Part shown: in pieces, positions 18,592 through 26,257 of the stretch | How positions within the stretch are numbered: the first letter of the stretch is position 1 | Layout of the letters: the number at the start of each line of letters is the position of its first letter | Source: an uncultured Chlamydiaceae bacterium | GTDB taxonomy: Bacteria; Chlamydiota; Chlamydiia; Chlamydiales; Chlamydiaceae | Assembly: GCA_937884635.1 (NCBI GenBank) | Contig: CALGBW010000056.1 | Span: 1 to 55,423, forward strand | Reading direction: 5' to 3' | Length of the DNA: 55,423 nucleotides | Translations under genes and position numbers: made by a program | Notes under the pieces: generated by a model | The model's input: only the letters and a program-made list of their open reading frames with translations | What the model was told of the DNA's origin: nothing | Databases searched by the model: none

Positions 18592-19043
18592 AGGTTGTGT
18601 TGTATAACCCCGATATTCCCCAAAATACAGGGAATATCGGAAGAACCTGTGTTGCTTTGGGGGCGGAGCTTATTTTAGTTCGCCCCTTAGGATTTTCTTT
18701 GTTGGATCGGTTTGTCAAACGTGCAGGAATGGATTATTGGGATCGTCTCAAACTTTCTGTTGTAGACTCTCTTGAAGAGGCTCTAGGTGACACGACAGAA
18801 AAGGAAATTTTTTGTTTGTCGACAAAAGGAAAATATTACTATGCACAGGCAGAGTTGCCTGTGAATGGAATCTATGTTTTTGGGTCAGAGTCCAAGGGAT
18901 TACCACCTGAGGTTCTATCTCGTTACAGAGAGCAAACTTTGTATCTACCAATGCAGGAGGGAACTCGTTCCTTAAATCTTGCGACCAGCGTAGGTGTGGT
19001 TTTGTATGAAGTTATTCGCCAAAATCACCCCTGCCTTCTATAG
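18588..19043 (+). CDS. trmL: tRNA (cytidine/uridine-34 2'-O) methyltransferase, SPOUT
   Basis: A small SpoU/TrmL-class methyltransferase expected to modify the wobble base of certain tRNA-Leu species. The SPOUT knot motifs are clear: LYNPDIPQNTGNIGRTC at the N-terminus, YVFGSESKGLP in the middle and RSLNLATSVGVVLYE at the C-terminus. The length of 151 residues equals that of TrmL. It overlaps the mip stop (ATGA) and is probably coupled to it. It is annotated spoU in older chlamydial genomes (CT540). The 307 bases after it hold no gene; trxA sits in this place in C. trachomatis. Confidence 0.9.
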   Translation: MKVVLYNPDIPQNTGNIGRTCVALGAELILVRPLGFSLLDRFVKRAGMDYWDRLKLSVVDSLEEALGDTTEKEIFCLSTKGKYYYAQAELPVNGIYVFGSESKGLPPEVLSRYREQTLYLPMQEGTRSLNLATSVGVVLYEVIRQNHPCLL

Positions 19044-19350
19044 AGTCTAAGCTACTTGCTAATAAACGTAAGGTTTTGCAGGAGTTTCGATAACTTTTGT
19101 TGAAGACTTGATTTAATCACTATCTATGAGTACGATGATAGCATTTAGCTCGTCCTACCGCTATTTTTTGTATGGGATTATGCGGAAGGGCGGAAGGCTT
19201 TTATGTGCGGATTCGGCGTGAAACTCGATTTTAATCCTAGGAAGAGCTTTTGTTTCTGTTGACCACGGAGGGAAACGCTTTGAGTTCAAAATAGTTTTTG
19301 TTTTGGGATAGATCGCGGTAGTGCTAACTGGCCGAAGTAAAGGAATGGGT

Positions 19351-20067
19351 ATGGATATTTCTGGAAGTATAAAGCAAAAGCTCGTGCAGTTTTTGAAAAA
19401 ACAAAAATCGCCGGAGCTATTGGCTACTTATCTGTTTTATTTGGAGCAATCTTTAGGCCTTCGTCCTGTCGTTTTTGTTCGCGATAAGGTGATTTTTAAA
19501 ACCCCAGAGGATGCTGTTCGCATTTTAGAAAGCGAGAAAAAAATTTGGCGGGAAACAGAGATTCAAATTTCTTCAGGTAAACCCGAAGTAAATGAGCATA
19601 CTAAGAAAATTTATGTGTGTCCTTTTACTGGGAAGGTTTTTGCTGATAACGTGTATTCTAATCCTCAAGATGCTATTTACGATTGGTTGTCCTCTTGCCC
19701 TAAAAATACGGATAGACAGGGCGGAGTTGTTGTAAAAAGATTTTTAGTTTCTGAAGATCCTGAAGTCATTAAAGAGTATATTGTACCTCCTAAGAAACCT
19801 ATTATTAAAACAGTTTTTGCTTCTGCAATTACAGGTAAGCTGTTCCATAATTTAGAAACTTTGGTAGAGGACTTTACTGCCTCTTTCTTACGCCCTATGA
19901 CCTTGGCAGAAGTGCAAAATCAGAACAAGTTTCAATTAGAAGCTTCCTTCTTAGCTCTTTTACAAGATGCATTAGAAGAAGAGAAAATAGCCGAATTTGT
20001 GGAAAGTTTAGCTGATGATGCTGTTTTTCATGAGTATATTAGTCAATGGGTAGATACAGAAGAGTAA
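19351..20067 (+). CDS. Chlamydial conserved protein, DUF2709 (CT538-like)
   Basis: Function unknown; conserved in Chlamydia. The internal ATG giving MDISGSIKQKL was chosen because AAAGGA lies just upstream and this matches how I recall the CT538 start; an in-frame GTG 30 bases earlier is possible. The protein has 238 residues and no signal peptide or membrane segment. Two halves look related: YVCPFTGKVFADN followed by PQDAIYDWL near residue 90, and FASAITGKLFHN followed by LETLVEDF near 155. The TGKxF core is shared. The first copy holds a Cys and a second Cys follows at about residue 117, too few for a zinc site by themselves. The stop lies 21 bases inside tsaE. Confidence 0.8.
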   Translation: MDISGSIKQKLVQFLKKQKSPELLATYLFYLEQSLGLRPVVFVRDKVIFKTPEDAVRILESEKKIWRETEIQISSGKPEVNEHTKKIYVCPFTGKVFADNVYSNPQDAIYDWLSSCPKNTDRQGGVVVKRFLVSEDPEVIKEYIVPPKKPIIKTVFASAITGKLFHNLETLVEDFTASFLRPMTLAEVQNQNKFQLEASFLALLQDALEEEKIAEFVESLADDAVFHEYISQWVDTEE

Positions 20068-20501
20068 CGCGTTCTTCTATAGAGACCCGTTATGCCGGTT
20101 ATTTATTAGGGCAAAGCGTCTCGGAAGGGAGTGTTATATTATTATCCGGCGATTATGGAGTGGGCAAGACAGAGTTTGTTCGTGGGGTTGTACACGGTTT
20201 TTTAGGGGATGAACATGCATCTCAGGTAGCCAGCCCTTCATTCTCTACACTACTAGTGTATGAAGCATTGCCGCGTCGTGTATGCCATTATGATCTTTAT
20301 CGAATGAAAGATTCCGAAGGCATTTCTCTCTCAGCTATATTTCAAGACGCTGAAGAGGATGATCTTCTTTGCGTAGAGTGGGCGGAGTGTTTGTCCCAGT
20401 TACATTTTCGTAATAGTATCATGGTTCAAATAACAAGCTTGTCTCTTGAAGATAGAGAGCTTGTTATTCAGTCTGCTTTTGATATTCCGTTGTTTTCGTA
20501 A
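20046..20501 (+). CDS. tsaE: tRNA threonylcarbamoyladenosine ATPase TsaE
   Basis: The P-loop ATPase of the TsaBDE complex that makes t6A37 in ANN-decoding tRNAs. The Walker A motif GDYGVGKTEF covers residues 35-44 and SPSF follows near residue 60; HYDLYRM and the WAE motif (CVEWAECL) complete the TsaE signature. The length of 151 residues is typical. It overlaps the DUF2709 gene, so the two are likely co-translated. tsaB and tsaD are not in the window. Older annotations call this yjeE (CT537). Confidence 0.88.
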   Translation: MGRYRRVTRSSIETRYAGYLLGQSVSEGSVILLSGDYGVGKTEFVRGVVHGFLGDEHASQVASPSFSTLLVYEALPRRVCHYDLYRMKDSEGISLSAIFQDAEEDDLLCVEWAECLSQLHFRNSIMVQITSLSLEDRELVIQSAFDIPLFS

Positions 20502-20585
20502 ATGAAAAACCCTTTGTGAAGAAACGGGTGGATCCATAGAATAGCCGCTACTTGCGGCTGTTGAGCCTTAAACTCTTCTTATTGG

Positions 20586-20599
20586 CAACCTTAAGGTTG
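20586..20599. promoter_or_regulatory. 14-base perfect palindrome upstream of dnaQ
   Basis: CAACCTTAAGGTTG is its own reverse complement and lies 44 bases before the dnaQ ribosome-binding region. A second small hairpin (AGCCGC/GCGGCT arms, about 20540-20556) precedes it. Neither is followed by a T-run, so a protein-binding site or mRNA fold is as likely as a terminator. Confidence 0.35.
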
Positions 20600-20642
20600 T
20601 TGTTTCGAGTTTGCCTATTGCGTGGCAGAAGGGAAGAAACGT

Positions 20643-21407
20643 ATGACTCTGTTAAAAGATTTAGTTTTTGTTTGCTTGGATTGTGAGACTACCGGGTTAG
20701 ACGTGAAAAAGGATCGCATTATTGAGTTTGCGGCCGTGCGCTTTACTTTTAATGAAGTGCTAGATTCTATGGAAAGTCTGATTGATCCGGAAAGAGAAGT
20801 CTCTTCAGAATCACAGAGGATTCATCATATTTCCGATGCCATGCTGAAAAACCAGCCTAAATTTGCAGACGTATTCCCAAAGATAAAGTCTTTTTTTAAA
20901 AAAGGGGATTTTATTGTTGGACATAGTGTCGGTTTTGATTTACAAGTTTTGGCGCAAGAGAGCGATCGTTTAGGTGATTGCTTTGCTGAAGACTACTCTG
21001 TGATTGATACTCTACGTTTGGCAAAAGAGTATGGTGATAGCCCGAATAATTCTCTTGAATCCTTAGCTAAGCACTTCAACGTTCCTTTTCAGGTTAATCA
21101 TCGGGCGATGAAAGATGTAGAGATTAATATTAATATTTTTAAGCATCTTTGTAAGCGTTTTAAAACGATAGAGCAAGTTCGACAGACTTTGTCTAAGCCT
21201 ATTAAAATGAAATACATGCCTTTAGGTAAGCATAAAGGGCGACTGTTTTCTGAAATACCTTATGCATATTTACAGTGGGCATCCCGTATGGATTTTGATG
21301 ACGACCTTCTCTTTTCTATACGACAAGAGCTGAAAAACAGGCAAAAAGGCATGAGCTTTGCTCAGGTGAATAATCCGTTCGCTTTTTTAGATAAGAAAAA
21401 ATCATAA
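20643..21407 (+). CDS. dnaQ: DnaQ-type 3'-5' exonuclease with DUF3820 tail
   Basis: A DEDDh exonuclease, probably the proofreading (epsilon) activity for DnaE. ExoI is CLDCETTGLD (Asp13, Glu15); ExoII is GHSVGFD near residue 97; ExoIII is the HRAMKDVE segment near residue 155 with catalytic His and Asp. The last about 65 residues, KYMPLGKHKGRLFSEIPYAYLQWA onward, match the DUF3820 pattern, a small domain often found with exonucleases. The ATG start is backed by AAGGGAAG 6-7 bases upstream and by MTLLKDLVFVCLDCETTG, which fits C. trachomatis CT536; a GTG 21 bases earlier is in frame. Confidence 0.88.
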   Translation: MTLLKDLVFVCLDCETTGLDVKKDRIIEFAAVRFTFNEVLDSMESLIDPEREVSSESQRIHHISDAMLKNQPKFADVFPKIKSFFKKGDFIVGHSVGFDLQVLAQESDRLGDCFAEDYSVIDTLRLAKEYGDSPNNSLESLAKHFNVPFQVNHRAMKDVEININIFKHLCKRFKTIEQVRQTLSKPIKMKYMPLGKHKGRLFSEIPYAYLQWASRMDFDDDLLFSIRQELKNRQKGMSFAQVNNPFAFLDKKKS

Positions 21408-21514
21408 TCCCCTTTGTCTTGATTTTTCTTTATCCTTGTGGCTAGTATGCGGAGGAGCTTGTAACCTCATTTGAGGTCTGAGATAACTGCTCTGTAACAG
21501 CTGGGTATCTTTCT

Positions 21515-21991
21515 ATGCATAAGCAAAAGTCTGTAGCACTTAGTTCTATTGATAGCCATGTTTATCGAATTTTCCCTAATGATTTGAATTCGAATAACAC
21601 TGTCTTTGGTGGGTTGGTCATGAGCTTGTTAGATCGATTAGCCTTGGTGGTTGCAGAGCGGCATACCGAGTGCACATGTGTAACGGTTTTTGTCGATGCA
21701 TTACGATTCTATGCTCCAGCTTATATTGGGGAAAATTTACTTTGTAAAGCAGCTGTTAATTGTACATGGACTACTTCATTAGAGGTGGGGGTCAAGGTGT
21801 GGGCTGAAAATATTCAGAAGCAGGAACTACGCCATATTACTTCTGCGTATTTTACATTTGTTGCTCTTGATAAACAAAATAGGCCTACTCCTATTCATGC
21901 TGTTGTTCCTGAAACGGAAGAGGAAAAACGTCGATATAAAGAAGCTGATGATCGTAGAAAAGTACGCTTACAAATGCATCCCCGTTCTTAG
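21515..21991 (+). CDS. yciA: Acyl-CoA thioesterase, YciA hot-dog family
   Basis: A hot-dog-fold acyl-CoA hydrolase. The core NTVFGGLVMSLLDRLALVVAERH, with its Asn, Gly and Asp, matches the YciA/BACH active-site helix, and the later segment CVTVFVDALRFYAP is the matching strand pair. At 158 residues it fits single-domain YciA. Cytosolic, no signal. It likely helps regulate acyl-CoA pools for membrane lipid recycling. Its last 44 bases overlap the start of lnt in another frame. Confidence 0.86.
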   Translation: MHKQKSVALSSIDSHVYRIFPNDLNSNNTVFGGLVMSLLDRLALVVAERHTECTCVTVFVDALRFYAPAYIGENLLCKAAVNCTWTTSLEVGVKVWAENIQKQELRHITSAYFTFVALDKQNRPTPIHAVVPETEEEKRRYKEADDRRKVRLQMHPRS

Positions 21992-23585
21992 AGGGTGTTA
22001 TTTTTTCTTATCTTGGCTGATTGCCGCAGCAGCCCAACCTGATATTAGTTCTATTTGTTCTTGTCTTACAGGGGCCATGACCTATGGGATTTTGTGGTTT
22101 AGTCTCTGTCCGTCATTTTCTAAGCCTATAGCGTGGAAAAAACTAGGTGTATTGTCTTTTTTATGGATGGCATCTGTAGAAGGAGTGCACTTTTCTTGGA
22201 TGCTATCAGATTTATATGTAGGGCGCTGGATAGCCCTAGTCTGGCTTACCCTGATTTGTTGTTTAGGGGGGATTTTCGCGCTGTTTACTTGTGGCCTTTT
22301 CTTTATAGCAAAGGAAAGGCCAAAACTTCTCTGGTTCATGCCAGGAGTGTGGGTAGTATTAGAGAGTTGTAGGTATTATTACCTTTTGTCCGGGGTCTCT
22401 TTAGATTTTTTAGGATTTCCATTGACAGCTACCGCATATGGAAGACAATTTGGAAGTTTTTTTGGTTGGGCGGGGCAAAGTTTTGTTGTTGCAGCAAGCA
22501 ATATAGGTTTTTACGTTTGTTTACTAGGTAATCGCTGTGCACGCCAATGCTGGTGCTTTTTCGCCTTGTTTCCATATTTTTTGGGAGGGATTGGGTACGA
22601 ATATGGAAGACGTTCTTTAATAGGAGGATCGCCTATACGGATTGCCATTGTACAGCCGGGAGCCCCCAGCTTTACGCAGCACCCTTTGCAACTGTGGCAA
22701 ACTTTTATTGAGTTAGCTCAGACAGTGGAAAAGCCTATAGATCTTCTGATCTTTCCTGAAGTTGCTGTTGCTTTTGGAACAAAAAATAAGGTTTACCCTG
22801 CCCATGTATATCAGCAAATCATATCTTCCTTGATGCCGATCTCTGTTGAAGAAGGTATATTTCTGAGCAACACGGATTATGCACAGACACTTGCTCGATA
22901 TTTTCAGTGCCCAGTTGTGATTGGTTTGGAAAGGCACGAAGTGAAGCAGGGGAGAAATTATGTCTATAATGCTGCAGAATGTGTTCTCCCAGATGGAGGA
23001 ACGGTTGGGTATGATAAACGTATTTTAGTCCCAGGAGGCGAATATATTCCAGGGGGTACGTTAGGAGAGGCAATCTGTAGGAAATTCTTTCCATCTTATG
23101 CTTCGGCTTCTATTCGAGTCCCGGGGACAAAATCAGGGATACTTCACTTAGCAGGTTTACCTAAAATAGGCTTATCCATTTGTTATGAGGAAACATTTGG
23201 GTTTCTTTTGCGCCCTTATAAGGTAGAGGGTGCAGAATTGCTTGTAAATTTAACCAATGATGGTTGGTATCCAAAATCGCGATTACCACAAGTGCATTTT
23301 CATCATGGTATTTTACGCAATCAAGAATTAGGTCTTCCATGTATTCGAGCTTGTCATACTGGGATTACTGTTGCAGCGGATGCCTTAGGACGCGTTTTAA
23401 AGGTGCTGCCATATGAAGATTCTAAACAGAAAGCAGTTCCTGGAGTGTTACAGGTAGACTTATTAGTACAAACATTGCCTACTTTATATTCTATAGTAGG
23501 AGATATACCTGTTCTTTTTTGCTCATTACTATCTGCTGTGAGTATATTTATTTGCATTTTTCCCAAACGCTTGTTTTATTTCTAA
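21948..23585 (+). CDS. lnt: Apolipoprotein N-acyltransferase
   Basis: Integral membrane enzyme adding the third acyl chain to lipoproteins such as Mip. The N-terminal half has several hydrophobic helices; the C-terminal half is a nitrilase domain with the triad regions FPEVAVAFG (Glu), YDKRILVPGGEY (Lys) and ICYEETFG (Cys), followed by NLTNDGWYP. A C-terminal membrane helix ends the 545-residue protein. The start was placed at the ATG giving MIVEKYAYK; an earlier in-frame start would extend 30 residues deeper into yciA and makes no family sense. Called cutE in older genomes (CT534). Confidence 0.9.
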   Translation: MIVEKYAYKCIPVLRGCYFFLSWLIAAAAQPDISSICSCLTGAMTYGILWFSLCPSFSKPIAWKKLGVLSFLWMASVEGVHFSWMLSDLYVGRWIALVWLTLICCLGGIFALFTCGLFFIAKERPKLLWFMPGVWVVLESCRYYYLLSGVSLDFLGFPLTATAYGRQFGSFFGWAGQSFVVAASNIGFYVCLLGNRCARQCWCFFALFPYFLGGIGYEYGRRSLIGGSPIRIAIVQPGAPSFTQHPLQLWQTFIELAQTVEKPIDLLIFPEVAVAFGTKNKVYPAHVYQQIISSLMPISVEEGIFLSNTDYAQTLARYFQCPVVIGLERHEVKQGRNYVYNAAECVLPDGGTVGYDKRILVPGGEYIPGGTLGEAICRKFFPSYASASIRVPGTKSGILHLAGLPKIGLSICYEETFGFLLRPYKVEGAELLVNLTNDGWYPKSRLPQVHFHHGILRNQELGLPCIRACHTGITVAADALGRVLKVLPYEDSKQKAVPGVLQVDLLVQTLPTLYSIVGDIPVLFCSLLSAVSIFICIFPKRLFYF

Positions 23586-23873
23586 GAGATGCTTTTGAGA
23601 AAAGTCTTGCTAAGACGAAATATGAGGACATATTGATTGAGTTACAATGGATGAACGTGTCAGTAAGGCTGCAAGGCATTGCGTCGTGTAATTTATGAAA
23701 TAATGTATGGAGCTTAAGTTAACAGCTGTAAGCTGTACGGTGTGCGCCTATGAAGAGGCAGGGGGTTATTCTTCTCGTGATGGGTGAAGCCATGCTTGAA
23801 GAAGTGAGAAGTTGACTCCGATATGAGGTGACAGTAACTAATATTGGGTAAGTTCAATGGAGCGGAAGATTCC
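23586..23873 (+). other. Unassigned gap upstream of the lpxC promoter
   Basis: No convincing reading frame in either direction. Short inverted repeats are present (for example ACAGC/GCTGT near 23722-23736). I looked for RNase P RNA, tmRNA and SRP RNA hallmarks and did not find them. Confidence 0.4.
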
Positions 23874-23902
23874 TTGACCTGGAGGGGACTCCTGTCTATA
23901 AT
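23874..23902 (+). promoter_or_regulatory. Strong sigma66 promoter for lpxC operon
   Basis: TTGACC and TATAAT are separated by exactly 17 bases, the best -35/-10 match in the window. The spacer holds GGAG-GGGA-CTCC, an inverted repeat. Transcription should start near 23909 and leave a leader of about 160 bases before lpxC. Confidence 0.75.
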
Positions 23903-23903
23903 C

Positions 23904-23917
23904 TGACACTGGTGTCA
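23904..23917. promoter_or_regulatory. Palindrome at the lpxC transcription start
   Basis: TGACAC and GTGTCA flank a TG centre, a 6+2+6 inverted repeat starting one base after the -10 box. Its position over the expected start site is that of a repressor operator. No matching regulator is in the window. Confidence 0.5.
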
Positions 23918-24068
23918 CAGTAGTGTTTATCTGCGGATTGCTGTCGGCATGATGGCTTCTTTAGGAAGTTAGTTTAAGGACAAACTTGCGTTTTGAAGAA
24001 ACCCTGTATGATGATCAAATACGTGTTTTGTAGCGAGTTTCTTGGGCAATGGTGATTAGGATTTGTAC

Positions 24069-24914
24069 ATGTTAGAGCGAGCTCAAAGAACATTAAAACG
24101 CGAAGTGCGCTATTCCGGTGTTGGTGTGCACCTGGGAAAGTCTGCAAATTTATTACTAAGGCCTGCAAAGGAAAATACAGGGATTGTATTTTATCGTGAC
24201 GGCCTTTCTGATGAACCCCCTATACCCGCGCTTTTATCTTATGTTAGTGGGACTGGAAGATGTACCACGCTGTCTTCAGGTAAGGCTACGTTAGCAACAG
24301 TAGAACACCTTATGGCAGCATTACGCTCGTGTGGTGTGGATAACGCTATCATTCATTGCGATGGTGATGAGATTCCTTTTGGGGATGGCAGTTCTCGTGT
24401 ATTTATACGTTTGATAGATCAAGCCGGGGTTATTGAGCAAGAAGCTGCAGTATCTGTAGCGAAGTTGCCAGCTCCTGTTTATCATCAATCCAAAGATGGG
24501 ATTTTAGCGGCTTTCCCTGCAGATGAATTTAAAATCTCTTATACGTTGAATTATCCTCAAAATGCCATCATTGGTACCCAGTATCATTCTTTAGTTATTA
24601 CAGAAGAGTCATTTCGTAGAGAGATAGCCCCTTGTCGAACATTTGCGTTGTATAGTGAGCTTTGTTATCTGATTGATAGAGGATTGATTGGCGGGGGAAG
24701 TTTGAGTAACGCTGTTATATTTAAGGATGATGGAGTAATTTCTAAGGGGGGATTACGCTTCCCAAATGAGCCCGTACGCCATAAAATGTTGGATATGATA
24801 GGGGATTTAGCCTTGGTCGGGAGACCATTTATGGCTCATGTTGTATCCATAGGTTCCGGGCATGCAACGAATATTGAGTTAGGGAAGAAAATAGTAGAAG
24901 CATTGCAAAATTAA
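24069..24914 (+). CDS. lpxC: UDP-3-O-acyl-GlcNAc deacetylase
   Basis: Zinc deacetylase catalysing the committed step of lipid A synthesis. Zinc-site motifs are visible: STxEH-type TVEHLMAAL near residue 76, and HKMLDMIGDL near residue 239 with its His and Asp; the general-base stretch HATNIELGKK lies near the end. The length of 281 matches chlamydial LpxC. The ATG giving MLERAQRTLKR was chosen over a TTG 6 bases upstream. It heads a tight run with fabZ, lpxA and fmt. In other bacteria LpxC is controlled by proteolysis; here the strong promoter and palindrome suggest transcriptional control too. Confidence 0.95.
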   Translation: MLERAQRTLKREVRYSGVGVHLGKSANLLLRPAKENTGIVFYRDGLSDEPPIPALLSYVSGTGRCTTLSSGKATLATVEHLMAALRSCGVDNAIIHCDGDEIPFGDGSSRVFIRLIDQAGVIEQEAAVSVAKLPAPVYHQSKDGILAAFPADEFKISYTLNYPQNAIIGTQYHSLVITEESFRREIAPCRTFALYSELCYLIDRGLIGGGSLSNAVIFKDDGVISKGGLRFPNEPVRHKMLDMIGDLALVGRPFMAHVVSIGSGHATNIELGKKIVEALQN

Positions 24915-24928
24915 GCAGTAGATGGAGA

Positions 24929-25393
24929 ATGAAAGAGGCTTCTGTAATTAGAATAAGAGAGTTATTAGACCTGCTTCCGCACAGGTATCCTTTTCTTTTA
25001 GTAGATAAAGTACTTTCCTACGATATGGAAAAACGGGTTATCATTGCTCAAAAGAATGTAACAATCAATGAACCGTTTTTTATGGGACATTTTCCTGAAG
25101 TTCCTATTATGCCAGGGGTTCTCATTTTAGAGGCATTAGCGCAGACCGCAGGTGTTCTTTTAGGATTAATTTTAGAAAACGATCGAAAGAAAAAAATAGC
25201 TTTATTTTTAGGAATTCAAAAGGCAAAGTTTCGTCAACCAGTCAAGCCTGGAGATGTTCTTACGTTGCATGCAGAGTTTTCTTTGATTTCCGCTAAAGGG
25301 GGAAAAGCTATGGCTCGCGCCTGCGTTGATTCTCATGTTGTTGCTGAGGGTGAACTCAGCTTTGTTCTGGTCGATAAGGAATCCATACAATAA
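24929..25393 (+). CDS. fabZ: 3-hydroxyacyl-ACP dehydratase
   Basis: Dehydrates 3-hydroxyacyl-ACP in fatty acid elongation and so competes with lipid A synthesis for the same substrate, explaining its place between lpxC and lpxA. The catalytic His is in FMGHFPEVPIMPGV and the catalytic Glu in LILEALAQTAG. The N-terminal LLPHRYPFLLVDKV is the FabZ signature. The 154 residues are typical. It begins 14 bases after lpxC with GGAGAATG-like spacing, so it is read from the same mRNA. Confidence 0.95.
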   Translation: MKEASVIRIRELLDLLPHRYPFLLVDKVLSYDMEKRVIIAQKNVTINEPFFMGHFPEVPIMPGVLILEALAQTAGVLLGLILENDRKKKIALFLGIQKAKFRQPVKPGDVLTLHAEFSLISAKGGKAMARACVDSHVVAEGELSFVLVDKESIQ

Positions 25394-25402
25394 CGGAGAT
25401 GT

Positions 25403-26257
25403 ATGAGTAATATCCACCCAACAGCCATTATTGAGCCAGGTGCTCAAATTGGGAAGAATGTGGTCATAGAACCTTTTGCTGTGATTAAATCTACAGTGGT
25501 TCTTTGTGATAATGTCGTTGTTAAGTCATATGCCTATATTGATGGATACACAACTATAGGAAAGGGGACTACAGTTTGGCCTTCGGCTCATATAGGGACC
25601 CGCACACAAGATTTAAAGTATGCAGGGGAAAAGACCTATGTTTCGATAGGAGAGAATTGTCAGATTCGTGAGTCTGCTATCATTACCTCCTCTACTTTCG
25701 AAGATACAAGTGTTTCTATTGGAAACAATTGTCTGATTATGCCCTGGGCGCACGTAGCACATAACTGTGTGATAGGTAACAACGTCGTCTTAAGTAACCA
25801 GGTGCAATTAGCTGGGCACGTACAGGTTGGGGATTACGCTATTATCGGAGGCATGGTTGGTGTGCACCAGTTTGTACGTATTGGTGCTCATGCTATGGTA
25901 GGAGCAATTAGTGCTGTACGAAGGGACGTACCTCCTTATACTATTGGTTCCGGGAATCCGTATCGATTAGGGGGAATCAATAAAGTTGGACTTCAACGTC
26001 GACAAGTTCCCTTTGAAACGCGTTTGGCTCTAATCAAGGCGTTTAAAATGGTTTACCGTTCTCGGGAACCATTTGGAATGCAGTTAGAAGCTGTTTTAGA
26101 TGCCTTTGGCCATATACCGGAGGTACGTCATTTTGTTGATTTTTGCCAATCGCCTAGTAAGAGAGGGATTGAACGAGGAGCAGAAAGAGACGAGGACTCT
26201 CAGGTTTCTTTAGCTGTTTCCGTAGAAAGTCAGAAAGGAGTTCTGGTTGAATCTTAA
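25403..26257 (+). CDS. lpxA: UDP-GlcNAc acyltransferase
   Basis: First enzyme of lipid A synthesis, transferring a 3-hydroxyacyl chain from ACP to UDP-GlcNAc. The left-handed beta-helix is evident from hexapeptide repeats over residues 1-190 (IHPTAIIEPGAQIGKN onward), with the catalytic His in the WAHVAHNCVIGNN region near residue 121. The C-terminal helical domain ends in an acidic/Ser tail longer than usual. 284 residues, against about 280 in C. trachomatis. Its last 11 bases overlap fmt. Confidence 0.95.
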   Translation: MSNIHPTAIIEPGAQIGKNVVIEPFAVIKSTVVLCDNVVVKSYAYIDGYTTIGKGTTVWPSAHIGTRTQDLKYAGEKTYVSIGENCQIRESAIITSSTFEDTSVSIGNNCLIMPWAHVAHNCVIGNNVVLSNQVQLAGHVQVGDYAIIGGMVGVHQFVRIGAHAMVGAISAVRRDVPPYTIGSGNPYRLGGINKVGLQRRQVPFETRLALIKAFKMVYRSREPFGMQLEAVLDAFGHIPEVRHFVDFCQSPSKRGIERGAERDEDSQVSLAVSVESQKGVLVES

